The notes under the pieces were generated by a model that was not told where the DNA came from, made no database searches, and worked only from the letters and a program-made list of their open reading frames with translations. The translations under genes and the position numbers were made by a program. Shown here piece after piece: positions 26,370-34,980 of a stretch of DNA of 64,000 nucleotides (position 1 is its first letter; each line of letters begins with the position of its first letter). The stretch is from Neomicrococcus aestuarii (GTDB taxonomy: Bacteria > Actinomycetota > Actinomycetes > Actinomycetales > Micrococcaceae). The stretch lies in the NCBI RefSeq assembly GCF_014201135.1, contig NZ_JACHDR010000001.1:1426001-1490000 (forward strand). The letters run 5' to 3'.

Positions 26370-26996
26370 ATGGCACTCCTTTATAGAGCTACCTTGAAGC
26401 CCACCAAAATGGAACTCATCAGCGGCTGGTTGCCCAACCAGCCGTGGTTCAAAGAAACCGAGCCAATCTATCTCAAGAGCGTTGGCTCGTTCCGATTCGA
26501 TGATCCTGACGGCAAAGTGGGAATCGAAACCATCATCGTTGCTGGTGAGAACGCCATTTATCAGGTTCCGCTGACCTATCGCGGGGCACCACTTGAGGGC
26601 GCCGAAGCTCTCCTCATCACCACCATGGACCACTCAGTGCTCGGAAAGAGATGGGTATACGACGCCGTCGGCGACCCCGTCTATGTAGCGGAGTTGGCGA
26701 AAGCGCTTCTCGCCGGATACCCGCAGGTGAAGCAAGCAGTCGAGGAAAACGGAAAGCTTGTGCCACTCCCCGAGTCGGTACATCTTGAACACACGGGAAC
26801 AACAGAGGCCAGCATCCCCGACATCACGCAACTGGAAATCGACACCGTCGAGGGTGTCACTTCCATTCACACCGGCGAGCTAAAGCTGTCAATCAACCGC
26901 GTTCTCGAACCAGTAACTAGCCCGACTGCACAAGGTTTCCTGACTGCAACCTGGGATGGCCAAGACACTCCCGTTCTGGTCGCTGTCGCACCATGA
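26370..26996 (+). CDS. Maltokinase N-terminal cap-like domain protein
   Basis: A 208-residue protein resembling the N-terminal cap domain of actinobacterial maltokinases (Mak_N_cap, CG0192-like): LISGWLPNQPWF and YQVPLTYRGAPLEGAEALLI are typical. There is no kinase domain, and stand-alone versions are common. In maltokinase the cap helps organise the nucleotide site; the free-standing role is unknown. A strong bidirectional terminator follows at 27097. Confidence 0.75.
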   Translation: MALLYRATLKPTKMELISGWLPNQPWFKETEPIYLKSVGSFRFDDPDGKVGIETIIVAGENAIYQVPLTYRGAPLEGAEALLITTMDHSVLGKRWVYDAVGDPVYVAELAKALLAGYPQVKQAVEENGKLVPLPESVHLEHTGTTEASIPDITQLEIDTVEGVTSIHTGELKLSINRVLEPVTSPTAQGFLTATWDGQDTPVLVAVAP

Positions 26997-27036
26997 GTTC
27001 GGGTGGCTCCTGCCGCTCCCTCGCGCTTCGCACGGT

Positions 27037-27076
27037 GAGGCACCCAACGCAAGCTACGTCGTCGTACTAAGAATCC
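27037..27076. repeat. Long repeat, copy 1
   Basis: Begins GAGGCACCCAACGCAAGCT and runs into TACGTCGTCGTACT. First of four intergenic copies between 27 and 31.5 kb, the most diverged at its right end. Confidence 0.8.
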
Positions 27077-27096
27077 CAGCACCAATAACTAAACAG

Positions 27097-27134
27097 AAAG
27101 CGACCCCGGAAGCATCGAGCTCCGGGGTCGCTTT
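27097..27134. terminator. Strong bidirectional terminator
   Basis: AAAGCGACCCCGGA and TCCGGGGTCGCTTT form a perfect 14-bp stem with a 10-base loop between two convergent genes. Confidence 0.9.
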
Positions 27135-27160
27135 GGGCCTACGAGAAGTTGACCGTCAGA

Positions 27161-28258
27161 TTAGAAAACGATGATCGGCTTCAACGTGGATCCGTCGGCG
27201 GAGTCGGCGAAGGCCTGATTGATGTCCTCGAACTTGTACTTCTTGATCAGCTTGTCGAACGGGAACAGGCCTTGCTCGTGAAGGCTGATCAATCGTGGGA
27301 TGTATTCCTTCGGAACCGAGTCACCTTCAATGACCATGCTGACCTTGATGCCCGAAAGCAACAACGTTCCGATGTCGAACGGAGCTTCCGTACCAAGCTT
27401 CGCAGCGCCAACGAGGGCGCCGTGGCCGCGGGTGGCCAAGGAGTTGATCATCTGAGCGAACACCGGAGGAACACCCGTGGTGTCCAGCGCGTAGTTCACG
27501 CCGCCGCCCGTGATTTCCTTGATGGCCGCTACTGGGTCCACCTCTTTGGAGTTCACGGTGTGGGTAGCGCCAAGGGTCTTAGCGAATTCAAGACGCTCAG
27601 GAACGATGTCCACCATGATGATGGTGGTAGCACCCGATGCCTTCGCGGCAAGCATGCCGGCCATACCAACAGCACCGGTACCGAATACGGCAACGGAAGA
27701 ACCTGGCTTAGGCTGCAACACGTTCAACACAGCACCGGAGCCGGTCATGATGCCGCAACCCAGTGGGCCAAGAATGTCCAAAGGCACGCTGTCAGGAACC
27801 TTCACAACACCGTGAGCAACGACGTTGGTGTGCTCAGCGAAGGAAGACTGACCAAAGAAGTGCGAACCGATTGGGCCGGACTCGTCAGAGAAAGCCTTCG
27901 AACCATCGGGGCGCTGAACGCCGAAGTTACGGTCGTAGAAGTTCACGCAGTACATAGGGTGACCTGCAAGGCACTGCTCGCACTCGCCACAGAAAGCTGG
28001 GCCGATAACAACCTTGTCGCCCACGGCGTAGCCGTCAACGTCAGCGCCAACGGCTTCAACGATGCCAGCACCTTCGTGACCCAAAACTACTGGCAACGGC
28101 ACTGGGTACCACTGGTCGCGGATGATGGCATCCGTGTGGCAAACACCGGAAGCAACAATCTTCACGCGAAGCTCGTTGTTGCGTGGCTCATCAAGTTCAA
28201 CTTCGCGGATTTCCAGATCGGTTCCGGGGGCAACGGCAACGGCTGCTCTAGTCTTCAT
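27161..28258 (-). CDS. NAD-dependent aryl/benzyl-type alcohol dehydrogenase
   Basis: A 365-residue zinc alcohol dehydrogenase. The catalytic zinc motif SGVCHTDAI, LGHEGAGIVEAVG, the structural zinc cysteines (CGECEQCLAGHPMYC) and the Rossmann FGTGAVGMAGMLA are all present. The overall pattern (FYDRNFGV, GPLGCGIMTGSGAVLNVLQP) matches the aryl-alcohol dehydrogenase (XylB-like) group, which oxidises aromatic or primary alcohols. Monocistronic, with a shared terminator at its 3' end. Confidence 0.88.
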   Translation of the reverse strand: MKTRAAVAVAPGTDLEIREVELDEPRNNELRVKIVASGVCHTDAIIRDQWYPVPLPVVLGHEGAGIVEAVGADVDGYAVGDKVVIGPAFCGECEQCLAGHPMYCVNFYDRNFGVQRPDGSKAFSDESGPIGSHFFGQSSFAEHTNVVAHGVVKVPDSVPLDILGPLGCGIMTGSGAVLNVLQPKPGSSVAVFGTGAVGMAGMLAAKASGATTIIMVDIVPERLEFAKTLGATHTVNSKEVDPVAAIKEITGGGVNYALDTTGVPPVFAQMINSLATRGHGALVGAAKLGTEAPFDIGTLLLSGIKVSMVIEGDSVPKEYIPRLISLHEQGLFPFDKLIKKYKFEDINQAFADSADGSTLKPIIVF

Positions 28259-28486
28259 TCAAATTCCTCACGTCGAGATGCTCTGCATTATTGCGTTCAC
28301 GTGCAGATCTCTCGGACCCGAGGGGCTTCGAAACTTGGGACGTTACGTCACCTGGAGCTCATCGAATTCCGGGGGATGACCACGTGGGCATCCTTACGAC
28401 TTAACACTACGCCTCGGTAGCTATGGCGATAGCGGATGTGGTCTGTGAGAACGGACGCAAGCCTCTGCAAACGCTTAACGCCCTTG

Positions 28487-28912
28487 TCAGGAAGCATCTG
28501 GCCTTTTACCGCCAAATGGCCAATGCTCCGGATAGGTATACGGCACCGCGACCACTTGCACGGTGTCCTCATAGATAATTCGGCCAGGCGTGCGGGTGCG
28601 AAGTTCCATCCACTGAATGCCGTGGCGATCAAGCAGCTGCAAGTATCCGGCCGTCATTTGCAGAAGTTCCGACGCGTCCGATTTGAACCAAGAACGTGCG
28701 CCGGGATTCAGGCTTGAGTCATAGCAATCGGGCGTCACGGTGGATGGATCCGTGTACGCGGCATTGGCCGCGGCATTCGACTCCTGGAGCCACCGCAGTT
28801 CGTCGGCGCTCAGGAGACCTTCGCTACGCAGGCCGTTAGCCATAGCAAAAACACCGGGAAACCGGCCCCTCTTATTCGGCACCGCACTTTGAAATCGAAG
28901 AAACTCAGCCAC
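28487..28912 (-). CDS. Hypothetical protein, 141 residues
   Basis: Not assigned to a named family. A soluble protein beginning MAEFLRFQSAVPNKRGRFPG and rich in Trp and Tyr. No signal peptide or membrane helix. The opening pattern recurs in many actinobacterial proteins of unknown function as far as I recall, so the frame is probably real. It stands alone between two intergenic regions. Confidence 0.6.
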   Translation of the reverse strand: MAEFLRFQSAVPNKRGRFPGVFAMANGLRSEGLLSADELRWLQESNAAANAAYTDPSTVTPDCYDSSLNPGARSWFKSDASELLQMTAGYLQLLDRHGIQWMELRTRTPGRIIYEDTVQVVAVPYTYPEHWPFGGKRPDAS

Positions 28913-29232
28913 AAATTCACCCTAGCCCGGACGGGAGGCACCCAACGCAAGCTGCGGCGTCGTCGTAGTGAAATCCGCGCGGGAACCGGGGCCCTAGGGT
29001 TTGCTGCTGAATTTTTCGGGGCCCGGGTGAGATCAGTCCATGACCACCGAAAATTAGAATAAGTAGATTGACTAATGAGCCTTGACGGACGAACTGGCCA
29101 TTCGTAGCGCAAGAAATGAGGAAGCAGGGAACTCAGCTGGTTCGCGCAATGCAAAAGAGAGAGCCGGCTTTCGACCTCGTTACCCTCGCGTACCTCGCGA
29201 AGGCAGTAGCTAATGAGTAAAGGTTGCCCGCA
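28913..29232. other. Intergenic region with repeat copy 2
   Basis: A 320-base region between divergent genes. It contains repeat copy 2 (28935-28979). Elsewhere AT-rich tracts near 29050-29080 could be promoters; nothing coding is seen. Confidence 0.4.
28935..28979. repeat. Long repeat, copy 2
   Basis: GAGGCACCCAACGCAAGCTG followed by CGGCGTCGTCGTAGTGAAAT and CCGC; nearly identical to copies 3 and 4. Confidence 0.85.
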
Positions 29233-29646
29233 ATGAATGACTTCCCAGAGTTGCAAAACACCGCGATCGACGCGCGCGACTGTCGCGGTCTTGCGGAGTT
29301 CTACAAGGAGCTGCTCGGCCTGCGCTACCGCGAGGGAGACGAACCGCCCGCGCAGCCAGACGAAGACATCGCTGATTGGTTAGTGCTTGTCACCGAATCT
29401 GGCCAACGGGTTCTCGCGATTCAAAAGAAGGTCGACACCCGGCCACCAACATGGCCCTCTGAAGAAGTGCCTCTACAGATGCATATGGACTTTCGAGTCC
29501 CGTCGGTTGAAGCGCTCGAACGACACCGCGCCCGCGCCGAAGCGTTGGGTGCCCGCATCATCCTCGACAGATCGGGGGATCACGACGAGCCGCTCATCGT
29601 GATGGCCGACCCCGCTGGGCACCCTTTCTGTCTGCTCGTCGAATAG
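29233..29646 (+). CDS. VOC (glyoxalase-like) family protein
   Basis: About 137 residues of the vicinal oxygen chelate superfamily, one two-module fold. The start of the fold (IDARDCRGLAEFYKELLGL) and the end (VMADPAGHPFCLL) are typical of the glyoxalase-like subgroup with unknown substrate. ATG at 29233 follows an AAAGG site and is preferred over the TTG at 29224. Confidence 0.85.
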   Translation: MNDFPELQNTAIDARDCRGLAEFYKELLGLRYREGDEPPAQPDEDIADWLVLVTESGQRVLAIQKKVDTRPPTWPSEEVPLQMHMDFRVPSVEALERHRARAEALGARIILDRSGDHDEPLIVMADPAGHPFCLLVE

Positions 29647-29674
29647 CTACGGTGCGCGAAAGATTTTTGCAGCC

Positions 29675-29719
29675 GAGGCACCCAACGCAAGCTGCGGCGT
29701 CGTCGTACTGGAATCCGCA
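29675..29719. repeat. Long repeat, copy 3
   Basis: Same element directly after the VOC gene: GAGGCACCCAACGCAAGCTG then CGGCGTCGTCGTACTGGAAT. Confidence 0.85.
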
Positions 29720-29897
29720 CCAACCGCATACGCATGACGGGATCACTCCGGGCCGTCCCGCTGAGGGACAGCGGAACCCTTGGCCCGCACCTGAGCCGCT
29801 CCTGCTTCCTTAGTAGTTCCATAGATGGGGCACATGTAGCTACTGATGCACACTCGGATACAAATGCTACACTCGTGTCACATACAGGAGGCCCATC

Positions 29898-30665
29898 ATG
29901 CGTGGACAGAAACTTGGTCGCCGGTTGGCATCAGCCGCCGCTACTAAGACAGTCGCGGGTAAATCTTTGAAGACTAGTTCGGAAGCACCTCAGGCCGGCA
30001 CCACTCGTGTCAAAGTGTCCACTAAGTCAGTCTCTGCAGACCGTAAGAAGCCTGCTCGCGAAAGAAATAACGAACCCACCCAAGCACTAGAAGTCGTGGA
30101 CAGCAGGGGTTTGGGCGCGGATGAAATCCAGCGAGCAATTGACTATCTTGCTTCCCTCCGAGACCTCCGCCCGGCCATGCGGACGCACCATCGAGCACAA
30201 GTGGAGGCTGCCCTCCTCTCAAACGTGAAGCTCATCTCTGATGCCACTCAAAAGCAAGCAGCCCGTAGCGCAGGAGTCCGCCTTCGCCTTCTGGAAGAGG
30301 AAGGATTTGAAACCTTCGAGAGCCTTGCACAAATTCGGCGTATTACGGAGAGCTCGGCTCGAACTTGGGTATCCAGGCAACGCAAAGCATCGTTGCTATT
30401 CACGGTTGAATATGACAACAAGGTTCTTATTCCAAAGTTTCAACTCACTGAGGAAGGGAAGCTTGATGACGCCGTCAGCACTTTGGTCACCAAGCCTCTC
30501 CTCGAAGCCGGTGTTGATCCGTGGACACTGTGGGCTTGGTCTACCCGTCCCACCGGACTGCTCAGCGATCAAATTCCCGCCGAAGTCGCCCGGGCGAACA
30601 AGCGTCGTATCCAGAAGGCTGTCAGTACCTACATTGCTGACCGTAAATTCCCCATCGGCGCATGA
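29898..30665 (+). CDS. Antitoxin of RES-type toxin-antitoxin module
   Basis: A 255-residue protein with a basic, Lys/Arg-rich N-terminal extension (residues 1-60) and a helical C-terminal part, including a probable DNA-binding segment ITESSARTWVSRQRKASL and a C-terminal region (PLLEAGVDPWTLWAWSTRPTG) resembling the antitoxin domain that blocks RES active sites. It is directly upstream of and overlaps (ATGA) a RES-domain toxin. It probably neutralises the toxin and represses the operon. The long N-terminal extension is unusual. An AGGAGG site precedes the ATG. Confidence 0.75.
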   Translation: MRGQKLGRRLASAAATKTVAGKSLKTSSEAPQAGTTRVKVSTKSVSADRKKPARERNNEPTQALEVVDSRGLGADEIQRAIDYLASLRDLRPAMRTHHRAQVEAALLSNVKLISDATQKQAARSAGVRLRLLEEEGFETFESLAQIRRITESSARTWVSRQRKASLLFTVEYDNKVLIPKFQLTEEGKLDDAVSTLVTKPLLEAGVDPWTLWAWSTRPTGLLSDQIPAEVARANKRRIQKAVSTYIADRKFPIGA

Positions 30666-31450
30666 GTCCGGCATTCCCGCCTGAGGACCTGGACTGCGTC
30701 GATCCTGACAACTGCCCTGTAGCCATCAGCGACCTAGTTGCGCATGCGCAGGCAGGTACGTTGCCGGTGGCGACCCTCGACGAAGGAACTCAATGGCATC
30801 GAATCTACGATTCCCGCTTTGGGCGCACTGAGTTTAACCCTGGCTTAGGCAACGCACGGTTCTCACCCTTTGACTCGAAGTCCGATGGCGAGCGAGTACC
30901 TTCCCTCTACTTGGCAAGCTCACCCGGTGCCGCACTCCTAGAGACAGTCCTGCGGAACTTGGGCCCAACTGGCCCTCGCGAGGCAGACGAAGCCTCATTC
31001 GTAGGTATGCTTCACGTCCACCTCGACCTTCAACAGAGCTGTAGAGTCGCGGATCTTCGTGATAATCAGCTAAGCCTCTTGAAGCTCTCGCGCGAATCCA
31101 TCGCTTCCAGTTCCGCAGAGCACTACCCCTGCACCCGCACGGTGGCCAAGGAAATTCACGCATCGCCTCAAAAGTTATGTGGAGTCCTCTGGCACTCGCG
31201 GCAGGTTGAGATGAATGGCCTACCTCCCGAGGAAGCGCTCGTGCTATTCGGGGATCAGCTGCCGCCACCGCATCAACTTCTGGATCTTCCACCCACCAAG
31301 CAAGCTATCGGCTCACTCTTTGAAGGTCAGGGTCGCGTGTACCTTGATGAACTTCTCGAAGAACTTGGCGTTAGCGTTGCCGACCTTGAGCGACCACTCC
31401 TTATCGCACCTCCTGATGGTGTCGTCGATGAGCCACTCCGCGAAAACTAA
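30662..31450 (+). CDS. RES-domain toxin (NAD+-degrading type)
   Basis: A 262-residue protein with the RES domain: WHRIYDSRFGRTEFNPG, GNARFSPF, LYLASSPGAALLETVLRN. The conserved Arg and Glu of the R-E-S triad are seen in HRIY and LLETVL. RES toxins destroy NAD+ or ADP-ribosylate a metabolic enzyme. The N-terminal 30 residues and the C-terminal 60 (from LPPTKQAIGSLFEGQ) extend past the domain. It overlaps the antitoxin gene by 4 bases. Confidence 0.85.
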   Translation: MSPAFPPEDLDCVDPDNCPVAISDLVAHAQAGTLPVATLDEGTQWHRIYDSRFGRTEFNPGLGNARFSPFDSKSDGERVPSLYLASSPGAALLETVLRNLGPTGPREADEASFVGMLHVHLDLQQSCRVADLRDNQLSLLKLSRESIASSSAEHYPCTRTVAKEIHASPQKLCGVLWHSRQVEMNGLPPEEALVLFGDQLPPPHQLLDLPPTKQAIGSLFEGQGRVYLDELLEELGVSVADLERPLLIAPPDGVVDEPLREN

Positions 31451-31478
31451 ACCTGAGGATGAACTGAAGTCCTGTCCT

Positions 31479-31523
31479 GAGGCACCCAACGCAAGCTGCG
31501 GCGTCCTCGTACTGGAATCCGCG
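31479..31523. repeat. Long repeat, copy 4
   Basis: Directly after the RES toxin gene. Same element with one change in the core (GCGTCCTCGT instead of GCGTCGTCGT). Confidence 0.85.
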
Positions 31524-31554
31524 CCAGCGGCACGCGCACGCCGCGAACAAACCG

Positions 31555-32025
31555 CTACCCCGCAAGCGCCGCGGCGAGGAACGCGAGCGTCCCACTACTG
31601 GTGAGCGTGCGTGCGAGATTCCACCGGTTCCAGCGGTCCTCGAAATCACGCCGCGCATTCGTCTGTTGCGCAATAGTGCCGGTGGGCGATTGCTCGAGGA
31701 GGCGATTGAGCGGCACGTTCGCGGCCGCCGTGATGCCGAACGTCAGTGCCGAACAGACCGCTCCCGCAAGTACCAGGATCACAGATGCAGATCCGTCCTT
31801 CCAGAGAACAAAAACGCTACTGACAAGCGACGATAGCGGCGCCACGAAGAAGACCGTCAGGAACCACCCGTTCAAGATCGCCGCGTTGATGGCACGGAAC
31901 GCTGAGACGTAGGTGGCGTCGTCGACGCGGCGGAACGCTGGGCTGATGGCGCACGTGAAGGCGAAGAACAGCCCAGCGAGCAGTCCGTTGGTGACGATCG
32001 CGACTACCAAAATGAGGTCAAACAT
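31555..32025 (-). CDS. DUF1772 (anthrone oxygenase-like) membrane protein
   Basis: About 156 residues with four helices and the DUF1772 pattern: GLLAGLFFAFTCAISPAF, then NAAILNGWF and a final RWNRWNLARTLTS. Related fungal proteins are cofactor-free anthrone oxygenases; bacterial roles are unknown. It follows the NmrA gene by 8 bases (ATG 32025; a TTG at 32031 is an alternative), so they form an operon of possible redox or quinone function. Confidence 0.85.
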   Translation of the reverse strand: MFDLILVVAIVTNGLLAGLFFAFTCAISPAFRRVDDATYVSAFRAINAAILNGWFLTVFFVAPLSSLVSSVFVLWKDGSASVILVLAGAVCSALTFGITAAANVPLNRLLEQSPTGTIAQQTNARRDFEDRWNRWNLARTLTSSGTLAFLAAALAG

Positions 32026-32033
32026 GGACAAAA

Positions 32034-32894
32034 TCAGGACCCCAGCATCTTGCCGATAGTCGTCTCAAGTGGCGTGCTCACTCGGACGCTACGGTCTCCG
32101 CGCGGCAAGAGCAGCCCGCGCTCATCCGCCCGGTACAACTCCGCGAGACTCGCGGCAACGTGCGGTCGGAACCCGGCGTCCTGGAGCGCATCCGCCCACG
32201 CCTCTTCGGGGAGCGTCGCGACGTGCAACTCGCGCCCCAAGGCATCGCCCAGAATCTTCGCAACCTCCCGCTCGGAATACGAAGGCCCCACGATGTCCAC
32301 CGCTTCACTGCTGGCCGGCGGTGACAACAGCGCTTGGGCTGCGACCGCGCCCAGATCCTGCGTGGCAACCATCGGAATCGGCTGGTCGGCAGAAGCCGCG
32401 AACACCGGATACACGCCCTCCTGGCGGGCAACGTCGATCACGTCGGCGACCTTCTCCTGGAAGTGCCCCGAACGCAGCGCCGTCACCTTCGCACCCGTGG
32501 CAAGAAGCGCCTGCTCCAACCGATACAACCCGTCAATGGGCCCGGTTCCCTCGGCCAGATCGGCGCCGCCAGAGGACAGCACCACCACATGCGGCACGCG
32601 CTGATCCGCGACGGCCTCGGCGATGGAGGCGATCAACGCGTCGGCGTGCGCCTCCGGGTCATCGGCGCCCAAGTCAAACGGCAACAGCGCGAAAAACCCG
32701 GTACTTCCGGCGAGCGCCTCCCCCAGCGCGGCCCGGTCTTCCAGTACGACGACGCTTGCTTGCGCTCCCTGCGCCTCCCACGTTCCAGCGTCCTGCGGGC
32801 GGCGAACCAGCACGCGAACCTCGGCTCCCGCGTCCAACAAATTCTTTGCCGTGGCCGATCCAACTCGACCCGTTGCTCCTGCGATGACGTACAT
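32034..32894 (-). CDS. NmrA-family NAD(P)-binding protein
   Basis: About 286 residues of the atypical short-chain reductase (NmrA/HSCARG, quinone oxidoreductase 2-like) group. The Rossmann motif is AGATGRVGSATAKNLL at the N-terminus, followed by VRVLVRRPQDAG; no catalytic Tyr-Lys pair is evident. ATG 32894 preceded by GGAAGGAC is the start; the longer frame overlaps the divergent regulator. Divergent from an AraC gene, which probably controls it and DUF1772. Codons for SVVVLED carry a dispersed motif copy. Confidence 0.88.
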   Translation of the reverse strand: MYVIAGATGRVGSATAKNLLDAGAEVRVLVRRPQDAGTWEAQGAQASVVVLEDRAALGEALAGSTGFFALLPFDLGADDPEAHADALIASIAEAVADQRVPHVVVLSSGGADLAEGTGPIDGLYRLEQALLATGAKVTALRSGHFQEKVADVIDVARQEGVYPVFAASADQPIPMVATQDLGAVAAQALLSPPASSEAVDIVGPSYSEREVAKILGDALGRELHVATLPEEAWADALQDAGFRPHVAASLAELYRADERGLLLPRGDRSVRVSTPLETTIGKMLGS

Positions 32895-33032
32895 GATGTG
32901 TCCTTCCGGTGTGACTGTGCTTCTGACGTTACGGGCGTCTATGCGGCAGAACCATGTGTGAAAGTGCGAAGTTCTTGCTCGATCGTCCAGCTTTTCCGGT
33001 CTCTTAGGCTGTCTCCGTGGGACGATGGCTGC

Positions 33033-33989
33033 ATGGATCGAATACCACGCGGCGAAGGGCAGGATCGGCTGGCCCGAGTGCTGCACACGTTGCGGATGCG
33101 CAGTACGTTTTACTGTCACGCGGAGCTTGGTGAACCGTGGGCGTTGGAGATGCCGGCTATCTCGAACTCGGTGAGTTTCCATGTGGTGACGGCGGGTTCA
33201 TGCTGGCTGCGTGTGCCGGGCGCTGAGCCGCTCGAGCTGCGCGCGGGAGACCTCGCGCTGGTGCCGCACGGTTTGGGGCATGACCTGCTGAGCGCCCCCG
33301 ATGCTCGGAGTGGCCCTCGGGTGGATCTGCTTCCGCAAAAGTATTTGAGCAAGCATTATTCGGTGCTGCAGCACGGCGGTTCGGGTCGGGCTTCGCAGCT
33401 GATCTGTGGCGTGGTGACGTTCGATGATCCCGCGGCCCGCGAGCTCATGCGCACCCTGCCGGCGGTCCTGTTTATTGGCGGGGATACCTTTACTGCGTCG
33501 TCGACCATCCGGGATACGTTGCGCCTGATGGCCGGTGAGCTCTCCCACCTGCAACCCGGCGGCGAAGCTGTCGCGACGCGCCTTGCGGACATTCTGGTGG
33601 TGCAAGCGATCCGCGCGTGGCTCACTTCCTCGCACGACGACGCAGCCTCCGGCTGGCTCCGCGCCCTTCACGATGAGCGCGTTGGGCGGGTGCTCGAAGC
33701 AATCCATGAGAATCCAGGCGACGAGTGGAATCTCGAGCGTTTGGCGCAGCTAGCGACCATGTCCCGATCTTCGTTCAGCTCCCGCTTCACCGAGCTCGTG
33801 GGTGAAGCGCCGATCGCCTACCTGACTCGCTGGCGCATGAACGTCGCGCATTCTCGGTTGCTCGAAGAAGACGTGACCGTGGCCAGGCTCGCTGCCGAGC
33901 TCGGCTACCAATCCGAAGCCGCGTTCAACCGCGCCTTCGCCCGAATCATCGGCCGCTCCCCCGGCTCACTTCGCCGGCGGCGCGCGTAA
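33033..33989 (+). CDS. AraC-family transcriptional regulator
   Basis: About 318 residues. An N-terminal cupin sensor (VSFHVVTAGSCWLRVPGAEP to residue 180) is followed by a C-terminal pair of helix-turn-helix motifs (WNLERLAQLATMSRSSFSSR and VARLAAELGYQSEAAFNRAF). It is divergent from the NmrA-DUF1772 operon with about 138 bases between, the usual arrangement for local control. The frame upstream of 33033 overlaps the NmrA gene and is not used. Confidence 0.9.
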   Translation: MDRIPRGEGQDRLARVLHTLRMRSTFYCHAELGEPWALEMPAISNSVSFHVVTAGSCWLRVPGAEPLELRAGDLALVPHGLGHDLLSAPDARSGPRVDLLPQKYLSKHYSVLQHGGSGRASQLICGVVTFDDPAARELMRTLPAVLFIGGDTFTASSTIRDTLRLMAGELSHLQPGGEAVATRLADILVVQAIRAWLTSSHDDAASGWLRALHDERVGRVLEAIHENPGDEWNLERLAQLATMSRSSFSSRFTELVGEAPIAYLTRWRMNVAHSRLLEEDVTVARLAAELGYQSEAAFNRAFARIIGRSPGSLRRRRA

Positions 33990-34074
33990 AGGCTGCCACC
34001 CCGGCGAGGTGCGGCAACCCGAAACGAGCTAGCACAAAACCACCGATTCCCCCACCGGCGACCAGTACGCGCAT
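33946..34074 (-). pseudogene. N-terminal stub of FAD-dependent monooxygenase
   Basis: The ATG at 34074 opens with MRVLVAGGGIGGFVLARFG, the FAD-binding start of group A flavin monooxygenases, but homology ends after about 20 residues and the frame then runs antisense through the end of the AraC gene. A full gene would be about 1.1-1.6 kb. It is likely the scar of a deletion. This is not the missing front of the 6-kb hydroxylase, whose family has a longer N-terminus. Confidence 0.55.
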
Positions 34075-34164
34075 GGCCTTAGAGTACCAACGTAAGCTGC
34101 GTCGTCGTACTAAAAAATATCCACCGACAGCCGGACCAAGAAGTGACCACTGACTACAAAAGAA

Positions 34165-34198
34165 GCGGGGCCGGATCAATATCCGATCATGGCCCCGC
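34165..34198 (-). terminator. Terminator of the secreted protein gene
   Basis: GCGGGGCC and GGCCCCGC stem; on the minus strand it is followed by TTCTTTT. It lies 45 bases after the stop of the 34243 gene. Confidence 0.8.
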
Positions 34199-34242
34199 CG
34201 CAATGAGTGTGCTTAGTTCGGAGCGGCTCTGAACAAGTTAGC

Positions 34243-34980
34243 TCAGTACAGCTGGCTACTGTTTTCCTGCACGTAAGGAATCGTGACGTCCTGCAATGAA
34301 GAGCTCACGTTGATTTGCATGGAATTCGTGACGGTGCGGCCATTGGCGGGCTGAATTGTTGGCGGCTGCTGAACGCCGGGATTCCGCAAGAGTTCGAAGA
34401 GAATCTCGAACACGCCCGTTTGGGTTGCCACTCCAAGTGTGTTGCCGTTGTAGGCGATCTGGCTGTGCGTGAACGTCAACGTGGTCCATGTGCCGATCGT
34501 TGAGGTGCTGGTCCACGTCCAGGCGGATCCGCCGTTGTCTGGCAAGTCAATCCACGTGGACTGGTTGTCCAAAAGCTTGTACACGGTGTTGTCAAAGGTC
34601 AGACGTACGGTGATGGGTCCGCTGACCCAGTTCTTATACGTGTCAAAGGTGACCTGGTTGTGAATGGCCTCGTTGAAGATCATCATCTGCATTCCCAGCT
34701 GGAACTCGACCTGCTTCAACTCGGGATTTTCGTCCGTGATGAGGCCGTGGGGCCACGTCGTCGCGTTGGTATCTCCCTGGTCGGTGTTGGCCGATTGCGT
34801 GTCAGCCAGAGTGACGTACTGACCAGCAAGATTCGTCGAGGATGCCGCAAATGCGGGTGCCGGACCGGCAGCGAGAATGGTCGCTGCCGTCCACGCGAGG
34901 CCAGCGCCAATCATTGGACGTCGGCCCACGGTGGGGCGTGAAATGGTCAGGGGTTGTGCAGGACTTTGAGCCTGTTGCAT
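34243..34980 (-). CDS. Secreted protein of unknown function
   Basis: A 245-residue exported protein. The N-terminus (GRRPMIGAGLAWTAATILA ending APAFA) is a signal peptide with a twin-arginine-like pair. The mature part is Thr/Ser/Gln/Trp-rich, without cysteines, and has alternating strands (FDTYKNWVSGPITVRLTFDN, WTWTSTSTIGTWTTLTF) suggesting a beta-sandwich. No sorting signal is present, so it is released or loosely bound. An AGGAA site precedes the ATG. Not recognised otherwise. Confidence 0.65.
   Translation of the reverse strand: MQQAQSPAQPLTISRPTVGRRPMIGAGLAWTAATILAAGPAPAFAASSTNLAGQYVTLADTQSANTDQGDTNATTWPHGLITDENPELKQVEFQLGMQMMIFNEAIHNQVTFDTYKNWVSGPITVRLTFDNTVYKLLDNQSTWIDLPDNGGSAWTWTSTSTIGTWTTLTFTHSQIAYNGNTLGVATQTGVFEILFELLRNPGVQQPPTIQPANGRTVTNSMQINVSSSLQDVTIPYVQENSSQLY

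Noticed and set aside
32334-33032. Long N-terminal extension of the AraC reading frame
   Set aside because: It overlaps the NmrA gene on the other strand and has no AraC-like sequence; the ATG at 33033 gives a normal-length regulator.
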